A stretch of 64,000 nucleotides of DNA, taken from contig NZ_SZQJ01000036.1 of assembly GCF_013369335.1 (NCBI RefSeq), forward strand, positions 620,001-684,000, written 5' to 3'. Origin of the DNA: Vibrio sp. JPW-9-11-11. GTDB taxonomy: Bacteria > Pseudomonadota > Gammaproteobacteria > Enterobacterales > Vibrionaceae. A program made the translations under genes and the position numbers. Positions within the stretch are counted from its first letter, which is position 1; every line of letters starts with the position of its first letter. Of the stretch, positions 41,669 through 50,652 are shown in pieces. Under the pieces are notes generated by a model, which made no database searches, had not been told where the DNA came from, and was given only the letters and a program-made list of their open reading frames with translations.

Positions 41669-42817
41669 TTACATTGCGGCTTGGAAGATAGCGGAGATTT
41701 CTTCGTGAGTCGCTTGCTTCGGATTGGTAAAGCCACACGCATCTTTAAGTGCGTTATCCGCGAGGGTCGGAATATCTTCAAGTTTTGCACCAAGCTGTTC
41801 AATACCACTTGGAATACCAACATCTGTCGCGAGGTTGACAATGGCACTAATGGCGGCATCTGCACCTTGCTCTGGCGTCATTCCCGCGACGTTTACCCCC
41901 ATGGCTTTGGCGACGTCGCGTAGGCGTTCAGGACACACTTGAGCGTTATAGCGCTGAACGTGAGGCAATAAAATCGCGTTACACACACCGTGTGGTAAAT
42001 CATAGAAGCCGCCGAGCTGATGCGCCATGGCGTGCACATAGCCAAGTGACGCGTTGTTAAACGCCATGCCTGCCATAAATTGGGCATAGGCCATTTGCTC
42101 GCGCGCTTCAATGTCGTCACCGTTAGCGACGGCAGTGCGAAGGTGAGCTTGGATCAACTCAATCGCCTTAATGGCGACTGCATCGGTAATCGGCGTCGCT
42201 GCAATCGAAACATAGGCTTCTACGGCGTGTGTTAGCGCATCCATACCAGTTGCCGCTGTTAGCGAAGCGGGTTTGGCCAGCATGAGTTCAGGGTCGTTCA
42301 CTGAGATAAGTGGCGTAGTATGTTTATCGACGATCGCCATCTTAATGTGGCGCTCTTCATCGGTAATAATACAAAAGCGCGTCATTTCTGAAGCAGTACC
42401 TGCGGTGGTGTTAATCGCAATCAGCGGAAGCATAGGCTTGGCGGACTGATCTACCCCCTCATAATCGCCGATCTGACCACCGTTGGCGGCGACTAGCGCA
42501 ACCCCTTTAGCGCAGTCGTGCGGTGAACCGCCACCCAACGAGATAACAAAATCACACTGGTGTTGCTTGAGTAGCGCAAGGCCAGCGTTGACGTTGCCAA
42601 TGGTTGGGTTAGGTTGAGTCCCATCGAAGACCACTGTCGATACATCGCGTTCGCTCAGCAAGTCCTGTACTTGCTTAACCACACCGATTTGATTGAGTAC
42701 CTTGTCGGTCACGATCAGGCCGTTTTTAAAGCCTTGTGCCTGAATACTGTCTGCGGCGTCTTTTAAACAGCCAGCGCCCATGAGGTTAACAGTAGGGATG
42801 AAAAATGCACTTGTCAT
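41669..42817 (-). CDS. yiaY: Iron-containing alcohol dehydrogenase YiaY
   Basis: A 382-residue group III alcohol dehydrogenase that is very close to E. coli YiaY over its whole length. The NAD-binding GGGSPHDCAKG and the metal-ligand region GMDALTHAVEAYVS, MAHQLGGFYDLPHG are present. It oxidises primary or short secondary alcohols, or threonine-like substrates in relatives, with NAD+. The ATG is followed by TSAFFIPTVN, the usual start. It is monocistronic with terminator. Confidence 0.93.
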   Translation of the reverse strand: MTSAFFIPTVNLMGAGCLKDAADSIQAQGFKNGLIVTDKVLNQIGVVKQVQDLLSERDVSTVVFDGTQPNPTIGNVNAGLALLKQHQCDFVISLGGGSPHDCAKGVALVAANGGQIGDYEGVDQSAKPMLPLIAINTTAGTASEMTRFCIITDEERHIKMAIVDKHTTPLISVNDPELMLAKPASLTAATGMDALTHAVEAYVSIAATPITDAVAIKAIELIQAHLRTAVANGDDIEAREQMAYAQFMAGMAFNNASLGYVHAMAHQLGGFYDLPHGVCNAILLPHVQRYNAQVCPERLRDVAKAMGVNVAGMTPEQGADAAISAIVNLATDVGIPSGIEQLGAKLEDIPTLADNALKDACGFTNPKQATHEEISAIFQAAM

Positions 42818-43144
42818 TGGATTGCTCCGTTATCGTTATTGTTTGTTTTCTGCAATTAGATTCGCATAAAAATCCGCGCGAGAAATTTGATCTCCGACAA
42901 GATTCGATGGCAAATAGGCGAGGGGAGAATCGGAAGTGTGACCCTCATTCATACGGTTAGTTTAAATGAATAAACTTGTTAATAATTAGTGGTTTAGCGC
43001 AATCGTTTTCTCAACATATTTAGATAGATAGGCCCGATGAAGCCGAAACTTTTGGGGCGAGAAAAAACAACCCTTTGCTCGAATAATCAAGCAAAGGGCG
43101 ATAAAAAAGATGAATAAAACTTGTGCTTATTTGTGGTACGTGAC
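42818..43144. other. Intergenic region between yiaY and elbB
   Basis: A 327-bp stretch without an ORF that I can support. The left part should hold the yiaY promoter on the minus strand. The right part carries the elbB terminator. Nothing else was noticed. Confidence 0.5.
43063..43098 (-). terminator. Terminator downstream of elbB
   Basis: On the minus strand CCCTTTGCT-TGATTATTCG-AGCAAAGGG (9-bp stem) is followed by TTGTTTTTTCTC. Confidence 0.8.
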
Positions 43145-43798
43145 TTACGCGAGTTCGACTAGATGGGTGACGAGTTTTTCGATGCCAGTGGCGGACTGTG
43201 AAATCGTCTCGGCAAGCATATAAGCGGGGCTTGAGAGAACCACATGCTCTGGGTCGAAAATCACGTCTTCAACCGCGCAGTCGACATGCTGCCCCCCGAG
43301 TTGATTGAAAGCGGCGGCGATGGCTTGATCATTGCCGATGGTACCTTTTACTCCGTTAGGGTAAATCATCGGGATAATGACAGGTGCAATGCACAAATAG
43401 CCTGCTGGTTTTTTCGCGAGGGCAAAAGCTCGACAGGCTGAGGCGACATGAGCGTTGATGCTGCATTCGGCGCCGTTCACGGCGAAGTCGGTCAGGTTTT
43501 TGGCGGCGCCAAAACCACCGGGCAGCAAGAGGGCGTCATACTCGTCGACATTGAGCTTGGCGACGTCGTCTATGTTGCCGCGAGCGATTCGCGCTGCTTC
43601 AACCAGAACATTGCGACTTTCACTGATTTCTTCACCAGTTTTATGATTAATGACATGCAACTGTTCGATGTTGGGGGCGAAGCAGTGCCAAGTCGCGTGA
43701 TTTTTTTCTATAGCGTGCAGGGCCAATACCGACTCGTGGATTTCAGCTCCGTCGTAGACCCCGGAACCGCTGAGTATGACAGCAATTTTTTTCATCAT
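43145..43798 (-). CDS. elbB: Isoprenoid biosynthesis-associated glyoxalase ElbB
   Basis: A 217-residue DJ-1/PfpI-superfamily protein. The nucleophile cysteine is at the elbow in KPAGYLCIAPVIIP, and LLLPGGFGAAKNL and the start KKIAVILSGSGVYDGAEI are characteristic of ElbB (formerly elb2/yhbL). It shows glyoxalase activity and can support isoprenoid flux. The ribosome-binding site AGGGAGGAA is strong. Confidence 0.93.
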   Translation of the reverse strand: MMKKIAVILSGSGVYDGAEIHESVLALHAIEKNHATWHCFAPNIEQLHVINHKTGEEISESRNVLVEAARIARGNIDDVAKLNVDEYDALLLPGGFGAAKNLTDFAVNGAECSINAHVASACRAFALAKKPAGYLCIAPVIIPMIYPNGVKGTIGNDQAIAAAFNQLGGQHVDCAVEDVIFDPEHVVLSSPAYMLAETISQSATGIEKLVTHLVELA

Positions 43799-43862
43799 TT
43801 CCTCCCTTATCTTCCGCGATAAATCCTAGCCAATTTATTTGACTAGTGATCTGATGAGCGTC

Positions 43863-43994
43863 TCATTCTTCAGATTCCTCCTGCTCATCTTGGGGGCGCT
43901 CTGACTCTGGTTGTTCGTCGTCCGAGAAGTCTTGATGATAATGCTTAACGACAAACGGGGTGAGCATGACACTCGAAGGAAAGAAGCGCTTCAT
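43863..43994 (-). CDS. Small acidic protein of 43 residues, unknown function
   Basis: This gene is too short for usual prediction but has good support. The ATG at 43994 follows GGAG at normal spacing (minus strand TACGGAGACAGTAACT). The product begins MKRFFPSSVMLTPFVV (hydrophobic, basic) and has a very acidic tail (QPESERPQDEQEESEE). I do not recognise it. It could be a small membrane-associated or regulatory peptide between elbB and the LysR gene. Confidence 0.55.
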   Translation of the reverse strand: MKRFFPSSVMLTPFVVKHYHQDFSDDEQPESERPQDEQEESEE

Positions 43995-44117
43995 AGTTAC
44001 TGTCTCCGTAAAACGATGGGTTGAGCGCTATTGTCTCCATCGCACAGAGAGTCTGTTTTGTCTCAAGTCATAGAATGTTCGTGGCGTGACCACATTCAGA
44101 AAATTATGAGCTCAGTG

Positions 44118-45029
44118 TCACCTTGGTTGGTCCCAGTAGGGCACGTCATTGCCAAGCTTGTCAGTAATGAAATCGATAAATGCCCGAACCTTAAGCGGCA
44201 TATGTTTGCGCTCTGGGAAAACGGCGTACACCGCGTGTTGAGGCAGAGTAAACTCGGGTAGAACGACGTCAAGCTTGCCGGATGCGATGTCTTTCCCGAC
44301 GATAAATGTCGGTAGATTCCCAATACCACTTCCCGCAAGCACCGCTCTGCGTATAGCTTCACTGTTGTTGACGATTAAGCGGCCTTTTGGCACAACGCTG
44401 TACTCCTGGCTGGCAGAATAAAGCCGCCATTCGCTGCCGCCACGATAGTAACTGTAGGGTAGGCAGCTGTGATCCGATAAATCGCTGGGCCTGATGGGGA
44501 CACCGTTACGTTTGAGGTAGTCTGGAGAGGCGCACAATACGCTACGACAGGGGGTCAAGCGCTTAGCGACCAAGTTTGACACAGGTAAATGGCCAATCCT
44601 GATCCCCAAATCGAAGCCTTGTTGAACGAGGTCAATCATGCGGTCCTCTAGTTGAAGGTCAATTTCAACATCGGGGTAGCGCGCTAAAAACTCGCTGATC
44701 AGTGGAGCAATATGCAACACTCCAAAAGACATCGGGGCGGTGAGCTTGAGTCGCCCCCTAGGGTTGCCTTGCAGCTCGGTGACCGCATCAATACCTTGCT
44801 GAGTAAAATGATAGGCTTGAATGACATGTTCGTAATAACGCTGTCCTGCTTCGGTCAAACTCAGTTTACGAGTTGTGCGGTTAAGCAGCCGAATTCCCAG
44901 CTCATCTTCCAACTGAGTGATCCGCTTACTGACCGCTGACTTGGTGATATTGAGCTGGTTGGCTGCGAGTGAAAAACTGCCGTTTTCGACCACTGCGATA
45001 AATATCGGGATAGTAGAGAAAGCTTTCAT
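44118..45029 (-). CDS. LysR-family transcriptional regulator
   Basis: A 303-residue regulator: winged helix (FIAVVENGSFSLAANQLNITKSAVSKR), then an effector-binding domain. The pattern (LNRTTRKLSLTEAGQRYYE) fits the large AaeR/DmlR-like subgroup. It is divergent from yjjG across 91 bp. Its target is unknown. Confidence 0.92.
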   Translation of the reverse strand: MKAFSTIPIFIAVVENGSFSLAANQLNITKSAVSKRITQLEDELGIRLLNRTTRKLSLTEAGQRYYEHVIQAYHFTQQGIDAVTELQGNPRGRLKLTAPMSFGVLHIAPLISEFLARYPDVEIDLQLEDRMIDLVQQGFDLGIRIGHLPVSNLVAKRLTPCRSVLCASPDYLKRNGVPIRPSDLSDHSCLPYSYYRGGSEWRLYSASQEYSVVPKGRLIVNNSEAIRRAVLAGSGIGNLPTFIVGKDIASGKLDVVLPEFTLPQHAVYAVFPERKHMPLKVRAFIDFITDKLGNDVPYWDQPR

Positions 45030-45120
45030 TGTTGATTAAAACTAAACAATAAGTTTGTATTTCAGAGATTATCATTGATTTGAAAACAATCTACAATGGC
45101 GGGGTAATGTTGAGGAGAAA

Positions 45121-45798
45121 ATGATGAAGTACGACTGGATCTTGTTTGACGCTGACGAAACCTTATTTCATTTCGATGCTTTTAAAGGGATGCAACTGAT
45201 GTTCTCACGCAAAGGCGTGATGTTTACCCAGCAAGATTTTGACCATTACCAAACCTTGAATAAACCACTGTGGGTGGACTATCAAGACGGAAAAATTACC
45301 GCCGATCAGCTTAAGCACCACCGTTTTCGTGAGTGGGCCGATCGGCTGCAAACCACTACCAGCGAGCTTAATCGCGCTTTTCTTGAAGCCATGGCCGATA
45401 TTTGTACTCTGCTACCGGGAGCCAAAGAGTTAATGGAAGCGGTGCATGGTAAGGCGAAGCTTGGAATCATTACCAATGGCTTTACCGAGCTACAAGCGAT
45501 CCGCCTCGATCGAACTGACATGGCGCACTACTTTGAACATGTAATTATTTCCGAGCAAGTCGGCGTGGCGAAACCCGATCAGGCGATTTTCAGTCACGCA
45601 TTAGAAAAAATGGGGCAACCCTGTAAAAGCAAAGTATTGATGGTCGGCGACAACCAATACTCAGATATTCTAGGGGGTATCAACTTTGGCATCGAAACGT
45701 GTTGGCTTAATCATCATGGTAATGAACGCGATGCTAACATACAGCCTAACTACACAGTGAGCTCGCTACATGAGCTAAAAAGCATCCTGATCGCCTAA
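45121..45798 (+). CDS. yjjG: Pyrimidine 5'-nucleotidase YjjG (HAD superfamily)
   Basis: A 225-residue HAD phosphatase: motif I LFDADETLFHFD, motif II GIITNGFTE, lysine and motif III in VAKPDQAIF, VGDNQYSDILGG. The length and motifs match YjjG, which dephosphorylates UMP, dTMP and damaged or non-canonical pyrimidine nucleotides. The start is at 45121 or 45124 (tandem ATG); GAGGAG fits the second better. Confidence 0.92.
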   Translation: MMKYDWILFDADETLFHFDAFKGMQLMFSRKGVMFTQQDFDHYQTLNKPLWVDYQDGKITADQLKHHRFREWADRLQTTTSELNRAFLEAMADICTLLPGAKELMEAVHGKAKLGIITNGFTELQAIRLDRTDMAHYFEHVIISEQVGVAKPDQAIFSHALEKMGQPCKSKVLMVGDNQYSDILGGINFGIETCWLNHHGNERDANIQPNYTVSSLHELKSILIA

Positions 45799-45875
45799 AA
45801 AGTGCACGTCGAGTGATCCAATCTGTGCCGACCTGAGTAGGTAGAGCAACGACAGCGGTAAATGCAGGGGGCCAC

Positions 45876-46091
45876 ATGGCGGTGTTAGGGAAAATTGTCG
45901 ATTGGGATCAGAAGCACGGTTATGGGTTTATTGAAGACACAGCTCAGCGTCAAAAAGTGTTTTTTCATATTCGCGATATGAGAGACAGCCAATCAGAGCC
46001 GCACATCAATGAGCTCGTGCAGTTTGATGTCATTTCTGATCAAAACGGTTGTCATCTCGCGCTAAACATATCATCAACTCTGATGAAGTAG
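45876..46091 (+). CDS. Cold-shock-domain-like small protein
   Basis: A 71-residue OB-fold protein with the RNP-1 and RNP-2 motifs of cold-shock proteins in modified form (KHGYGFIED and KVFFHIRDM). It is closely similar to the N-terminal domain of the DUF1294 protein at 47359. It should bind single-stranded RNA or DNA. The ribosome-binding site GGGGG is strong. Confidence 0.8.
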   Translation: MAVLGKIVDWDQKHGYGFIEDTAQRQKVFFHIRDMRDSQSEPHINELVQFDVISDQNGCHLALNISSTLMK

Positions 46092-46096
46092 CGGAG

Positions 46097-46789
46097 CTAT
46101 CTCTCCGGAGCTTTCAGTTTAATATAATGTTCGAGGCTTTTCTTCGCATGGGTCTCGAACGTTTGTTCCGTCACTAGCATGTGCTCTATTCGATCAATTC
46201 GAAAGTGACGATAATCATGTCTTAACTCGCACCATGCCACTAGCGTCCACACTTTTCCCCAAAAAATTTGTCCCAAAGGCTGCACCATGCGCTCGGAAAC
46301 TTGCTGCTTTTGATCAAGGTAAGTGATGACGATTTTGAGCTTATCATCAGTGGCATGTCTTAGCATTTTACAGCGTTTCGCTGTAGATGAACCGCTGTGA
46401 AGGTCGGGAACAAGTATGGCAAAGTCTTCGACTTGTCGCTTTATGCGGTCAGGGAGCACGGAAAGAATTTTATTGGACGCCGATTGACTGGCTCGCGCCA
46501 GCTCATCATCAGACCAAGCACGAACCATGCGCATGCCAAGTTCGAGCGCCATCATCTCTTTCTCTGTAAACATGAGTGGTGGTAAGTGCGAGTCGGGTTG
46601 CAGCAGGTATCCGACTCCCGCTTCACCTTGAATCGGTACTCCGGAACTGATCAGTGATTGAATATCTCGGTAAATGGTGCGTTCGCTCACTTCCATATGC
46701 TCGGCAAGCTGAGTCGCTGTAATGGCAAAGCGCCTAGAGCGCAACAGTGTTAGTAGTTCAAACAGTCGCTCAGATTTACTCACAATCAC
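46097..46789 (-). CDS. YafY-family WYL-domain transcriptional regulator
   Basis: A 230-residue protein: an N-terminal HTH_11 (RRFAITATQLAEHMEVSERTIYRDI), then a WYL-type ligand-binding region (YRHFRIDRIEHMLV) that is typical of YafY-like single-component regulators responding to nucleic-acid or metabolite signals. It lies 48 bp from the dimeric-barrel gene on the same strand, which is transcribed first, so they likely form an operon. Confidence 0.88.
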   Translation of the reverse strand: MIVSKSERLFELLTLLRSRRFAITATQLAEHMEVSERTIYRDIQSLISSGVPIQGEAGVGYLLQPDSHLPPLMFTEKEMMALELGMRMVRAWSDDELARASQSASNKILSVLPDRIKRQVEDFAILVPDLHSGSSTAKRCKMLRHATDDKLKIVITYLDQKQQVSERMVQPLGQIFWGKVWTLVAWCELRHDYRHFRIDRIEHMLVTEQTFETHAKKSLEHYIKLKAPER

Positions 46790-46837
46790 TCCTATTGAGG
46801 GCGTTGGTTTAAGGGGAGGACTCTGCTCCCCATTATG

Positions 46838-47158
46838 TTATTGATATTTGGCGGCGAGATCGCTCATGGCAATGGTTTGATGTTGCATGATGACCGACTC
46901 GGGGTCAATCAAAGCCATTAAGGGTTGGCAGTCAGGACTGGAAAGGAACTGCTCTCCGGCTCGTTGAGCCTGCTCCATCGATGCCCAATACACCACGTCA
47001 GTCCAAGTGTTACTTGGTTGGTCAAAACTCAGCGAACGGTATTCAAAACCGTCGAGCCCAGAGACAAACTTCTGACTTTGCTCACAGGCGGCAATCAGTT
47101 GCTCATGGGTAGCATGGTGATTAAGTTTGAAGCGGACAATCTCTAACACACTTTTCAT
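46838..47158 (-). CDS. Dimeric alpha/beta-barrel (ABM-like) protein
   Basis: A 106-residue protein with the outline of the antibiotic-biosynthesis-monooxygenase/EthD-like superfamily: LEIVRFKLNHHATHEQLIAACEQSQKF, then WTDVVYWASMEQAQRAGEQFL. It may be enzymatic or only ligand-binding. It is paired with the YafY-type regulator. Confidence 0.7.
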   Translation of the reverse strand: MKSVLEIVRFKLNHHATHEQLIAACEQSQKFVSGLDGFEYRSLSFDQPSNTWTDVVYWASMEQAQRAGEQFLSSPDCQPLMALIDPESVIMQHQTIAMSDLAAKYQ

Positions 47159-47358
47159 TTTGTCGATTCCTTGTAAACGATTGATGGTTCCTGAGCATCA
47201 TAGGTCTGTCGTGTGTCAGAAGGTGTCAGTAGTGTGCGAGATCAAAAAAATGATAATTGTGCGGTCGTTTTATGAGCGCAGTGGAATATGTGTGCTATGA
47301 ATTATTATTAATTAATAGATGGCTTTAACAAAGCACACGGCTAGGTAAGGAAACCAAT

Positions 47359-47949
47359 ATGTCCATTCAAGGAACGATTGCGCAGTGGGACCAAAGCAAA
47401 GGGTACGGCTATATTGCCGTTGATAACCAAGAGACCAAAGTTTTGTTCCATATCAGTGACCTCGAGAATGCATCACAACAGCCTTTTGTCAGTGAGCCAG
47501 TGGTTTTTCGCTTAGGCTGTGACGAGCAAGGCACTATGCGCGCGATTCATGTGGAACGTCCGCTGGTTTTCAACTTCTCTTTAGCCATTGCGGTTTGGTT
47601 CTGCAGCGCCCTATTGGGCAGTGTCGTGTTGCTTGATTTCCCACTCATCGCTTGCCTGTTTTATTTTGCAGTAAGCATTGCGACTTATACTGTCTATGCA
47701 TTTGATAAACAAGCGATGCTAACTCAAGGCGCACGAGTACCGGAAGTCTTGTTTCATCTACTCAATATATTTGGTGGATGGATCGGCGCACTGTTTGCCC
47801 AAACGTTTATGCACCACAAGTACCATGACCTTGGATTTAAGTTTCTTTTCTGGACTACGCTGGCGTTTAATATAATGGTTTACTGCTGGCTGTTAACAGA
47901 GCACGGTGCTGAATATCTTGCCAATCTGATTGCCGCGATAAGCGTATAG
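47359..47949 (+). CDS. Cold-shock-domain plus DUF1294 membrane protein
   Basis: A 196-residue fusion. Residues 1-70 are a cold-shock OB-fold (KGYGYIAVD, KVLFHISDL) closely related to the free protein at 45876. Residues 75-196 are the DUF1294 membrane domain with three to four helices (YTVYAFDKQAM, FGGWIGALFAQTFMHHKYHD). Such fusions may tether an RNA-binding domain to the membrane; the role is unknown. Terminator at 47968. Confidence 0.9.
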   Translation: MSIQGTIAQWDQSKGYGYIAVDNQETKVLFHISDLENASQQPFVSEPVVFRLGCDEQGTMRAIHVERPLVFNFSLAIAVWFCSALLGSVVLLDFPLIACLFYFAVSIATYTVYAFDKQAMLTQGARVPEVLFHLLNIFGGWIGALFAQTFMHHKYHDLGFKFLFWTTLAFNIMVYCWLLTEHGAEYLANLIAAISV

Positions 47950-47967
47950 TGACCACCTGGTTCGACC

Positions 47968-47988
47968 GGGCTCAATGAGCCCATTTTT
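47968..47988 (+). terminator. Terminator downstream of the CSD-DUF1294 gene
   Basis: GGGCTC-AAT-GAGCCC followed by ATTTTTC; a 6-bp stem. Confidence 0.75.
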
Positions 47989-48131
47989 CGTTCGTCTCGA
48001 TGATAAATCCCCACCCATATCATGACATTGGCAGAGTTTCGGTTTATGGTAGTACCAAATTCTGACGCCATTTTATTGAATGACCAATAGAATGAGCGTC
48101 GTTGAATGCAGCCGATTGGAGTGGAAATACC

Positions 48132-48833
48132 GTGCAGTATGTCATGATTAAGCAGGCGATTGAGGAGCAAATCGAGTCTGGACAATTGGCTCCTAGGCAA
48201 AAACTCCCGGCTGAAAGAAAGCTTGCGGAGTCTTTTAATACCACGCGTGTTACCTTACGTGAAGCCCTATCGTTGCTTGAAGCTGACGGATGTATTTATC
48301 GCGAGGACCGCCGTGGCTGGTTTATTTCGCCACCGACACTCAAATACGATCTCGCGCAAACGCAGAGCTTCATTCAGTGGGCGAGCAGTCAAAACCGTGC
48401 TCCTCAAACTGAGCTATTGTCAGCGCGCAGTGTCGTTGCCAATAAACACGCTTCCCATTTATTGAAACTGCCACCTTTTTCTGATGCCTATCAGTTAGAT
48501 AGAGTTCGTTACTTAGAGCAGCGCCCTGTGGCTTATGTGACCAACTATGCATGCCCGCGACAGTTTGCGGGTTTGCTCGACCATGATTTAACTCAATCAC
48601 TGACCGATGTGTATCGTCAGGACTATGGCGTTGATTTTCATCAGGTGACTTGTCAAGTGAGCACACGTGTGTTGCTAGGCGATATGGCGCTAGCTTTGCG
48701 AGCGACGGTCGGAACACCGGCATTGGTGGTTGAACGTATTCATTCTAACGCCCAAGGCGAACGAATAGAGGCGGCGGTTGAATTCTGGCGTCATGATGCG
48801 ATTCAGATTGAATCATCTCACGTTCACTGTTAA
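48132..48833 (+). CDS. phnR: GntR/UTRA-type regulator PhnR (phosphonate utilisation)
   Basis: A 233-residue regulator: winged helix (LPAERKLAESFNTTRVTLREALSLLEADG) and a UTRA effector domain. The sequence closely resembles the Vibrio regulator of 2-aminoethylphosphonate use. The longest frame starts at TTG 48102, but the GTG at 48132 has GGAG 8-9 bp upstream and gives the family start MQYVMIKQAIEEQIESG. No phosphonate transport or degradation genes are adjacent, so the gene is an orphan here. Confidence 0.8.
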   Translation: MQYVMIKQAIEEQIESGQLAPRQKLPAERKLAESFNTTRVTLREALSLLEADGCIYREDRRGWFISPPTLKYDLAQTQSFIQWASSQNRAPQTELLSARSVVANKHASHLLKLPPFSDAYQLDRVRYLEQRPVAYVTNYACPRQFAGLLDHDLTQSLTDVYRQDYGVDFHQVTCQVSTRVLLGDMALALRATVGTPALVVERIHSNAQGERIEAAVEFWRHDAIQIESSHVHC

Positions 48834-48847
48834 TTAAATATCAACAA

Positions 48848-48876
48848 CAAGCCCCAAAGGTTCACTTTGGGGCTTG
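48848..48876. terminator. Bidirectional terminator between phnR and the POT gene
   Basis: CAAGCCCCAAAG-GTTCA-CTTTGGGGCTTG: a perfect 12-bp stem with flanking A/T on both sides. Confidence 0.85.
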
Positions 48877-48893
48877 ATAGATTTTAGCTAGGT

Positions 48894-50372
48894 CTAACTC
48901 TCGGCTTCTACTAGCTCGACTGGTTGCTCGCTTGCTCGCGCGGCATCCAGCATTCGACGAATGATCCAAGATGAGATCAGTGCAATGGCCACCATCACTA
49001 CCGCCAGAACGGTCAACAACTGAAAATAATCACCGTAGACGGTTTGCACAATCTCCTGGGTGATCGCTTGGCCTTTCTCTAGCGCGATAGAGGTTGAGAA
49101 TACCGCGCCAACGATGCCACTCAGTGCCATCGCGACATAAAAGAGCGAAACCGAGAAGCCTTCAATGTGTTTTGGTGCGACAGATAGGATAAACGCCACC
49201 ACTAAACTACCAACGATCACTTCAGAAAACGCCTGGAAGAAGTGGATAGCTAAAAATACCTCAGGGCGAATCACCACATCACTGCCGATATTCATCACCG
49301 CCATGGTAAGGATACCAAACGCAATCGCGGTAAAAATGAAGGCAAAACCAATCTTGGTTGCGGTAGAGAAGTTAATGCCCTTTTTCTCGAGCGAGGAAAA
49401 GGTCACTGAAATCACAGGACCTGCCACAATACACCATAGCGGGTTCATTGCCATTGATGCTTCGGGCGCGATAGGAATGAGATTGAATAAGTCACCACGC
49501 ATGGTGTTGATCGTGACCATGGTCATTGAGGTCATCATTTGACCATAGTAGACGAAAAAGCAGATGGTCAGCACCATCATAATCAAAATGGTCCCCATCT
49601 TTAGTGCGTCGGATTTACCACATTTGAACATCAAAGAGATGAAGTACAAAATGGCCGCCACGCCAATGGCATAGACAATGTTTTGACCAATATCCATGTT
49701 GGAAAACATGAAGAATACCAGTCCTACCATAGTGGCTGACAGGCTCAAAAACGCCGCCCAGTTTTTCAGGCTAACTGGAGCTTGGTCAATCTCAGCTGCG
49801 GAACCAACCAGTTGCTTGTTGAGTACCACTAAGGTGACAAACGCAAAACCAGCCATGATCGCCGAAAGACCAAAACTGCCATGGAAGCCAATCGCGAGTA
49901 CAAACATCGGGAACAAGTACTGACCAAACAACGCACCGACGTTGTTAATTGAGTAGTTGACTGGGTAGCCGTTTTCGAAGTCTTCCTCTGAAGAAAAGGT
50001 ACGCTTGTAAAGACTTGGGTAAGAAGGAGACATCAGGCCACGTGCATAACTCGCCAGCGCAATACCGATCAAGCTCATAGGGACGTTAGTGGTGGATGCC
50101 CCAAGTACAAGCAAGGTATAACCAGTGGCGAACGTTCCATACGCGATCGTGAGTGAGCGATAAGCCCCCAAAAACTTATCCACGATGAATCCGCCCGCGA
50201 TTGCAAACAGTGGTCCGATTGAAGAAAAGGCGCCGACAACCATCATGGTTTCCGCTTCGCTATACCCTAAATCTTCTAAGAAAAAACGGGTGAGTATGAC
50301 CATGACGCCGTAGAATGAAAGCCCGAACATGGCCTGACAAAACATCATGGATTTATTGAGTTTGTTCCACAT
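48894..50372 (-). CDS. POT/PTR-family peptide:proton symporter
   Basis: A 492-residue membrane protein with ~14 helices. It has the POT hallmark regions in helices 1-3 (FGLSFYGVMVILTRFF, FAIAGGFIVDKFLGAYRS) and a PTR2-like PVNYSINNVGALFGQYLFP block. The classical E-x-x-E-R motif in helix 1 is not seen, so its proton coupling may differ from DtpA. The longer frame is not used: the start is the ATG at 50372, with AGAGAGA upstream. Confidence 0.8.
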   Translation of the reverse strand: MWNKLNKSMMFCQAMFGLSFYGVMVILTRFFLEDLGYSEAETMMVVGAFSSIGPLFAIAGGFIVDKFLGAYRSLTIAYGTFATGYTLLVLGASTTNVPMSLIGIALASYARGLMSPSYPSLYKRTFSSEEDFENGYPVNYSINNVGALFGQYLFPMFVLAIGFHGSFGLSAIMAGFAFVTLVVLNKQLVGSAAEIDQAPVSLKNWAAFLSLSATMVGLVFFMFSNMDIGQNIVYAIGVAAILYFISLMFKCGKSDALKMGTILIMMVLTICFFVYYGQMMTSMTMVTINTMRGDLFNLIPIAPEASMAMNPLWCIVAGPVISVTFSSLEKKGINFSTATKIGFAFIFTAIAFGILTMAVMNIGSDVVIRPEVFLAIHFFQAFSEVIVGSLVVAFILSVAPKHIEGFSVSLFYVAMALSGIVGAVFSTSIALEKGQAITQEIVQTVYGDYFQLLTVLAVVMVAIALISSWIIRRMLDAARASEQPVELVEAES

Positions 50373-50652
50373 AATAATCTCTCTTATAGGTGTTAACCTA
50401 GTATTTACAACTATTAATGTTATCACTTGTAGTATGTAATAAATTGAAACAATTATCGCAGAATGCCGTTTCTATGCACGATATTTTCTCAATTTCGCAT
50501 AAATTTTTGTAATGCTATTGATCCAAATCGTTTGCGTTCCGACTTGACTGACCAAATATGCAACGATTAAACGAGTCGGTCGATGTTTTGGCCCTTCGCT
50601 TTATGTTAGCCTCGTGCCAGTCAGCCAATAAATGTATAAGGAATGTAACGAC

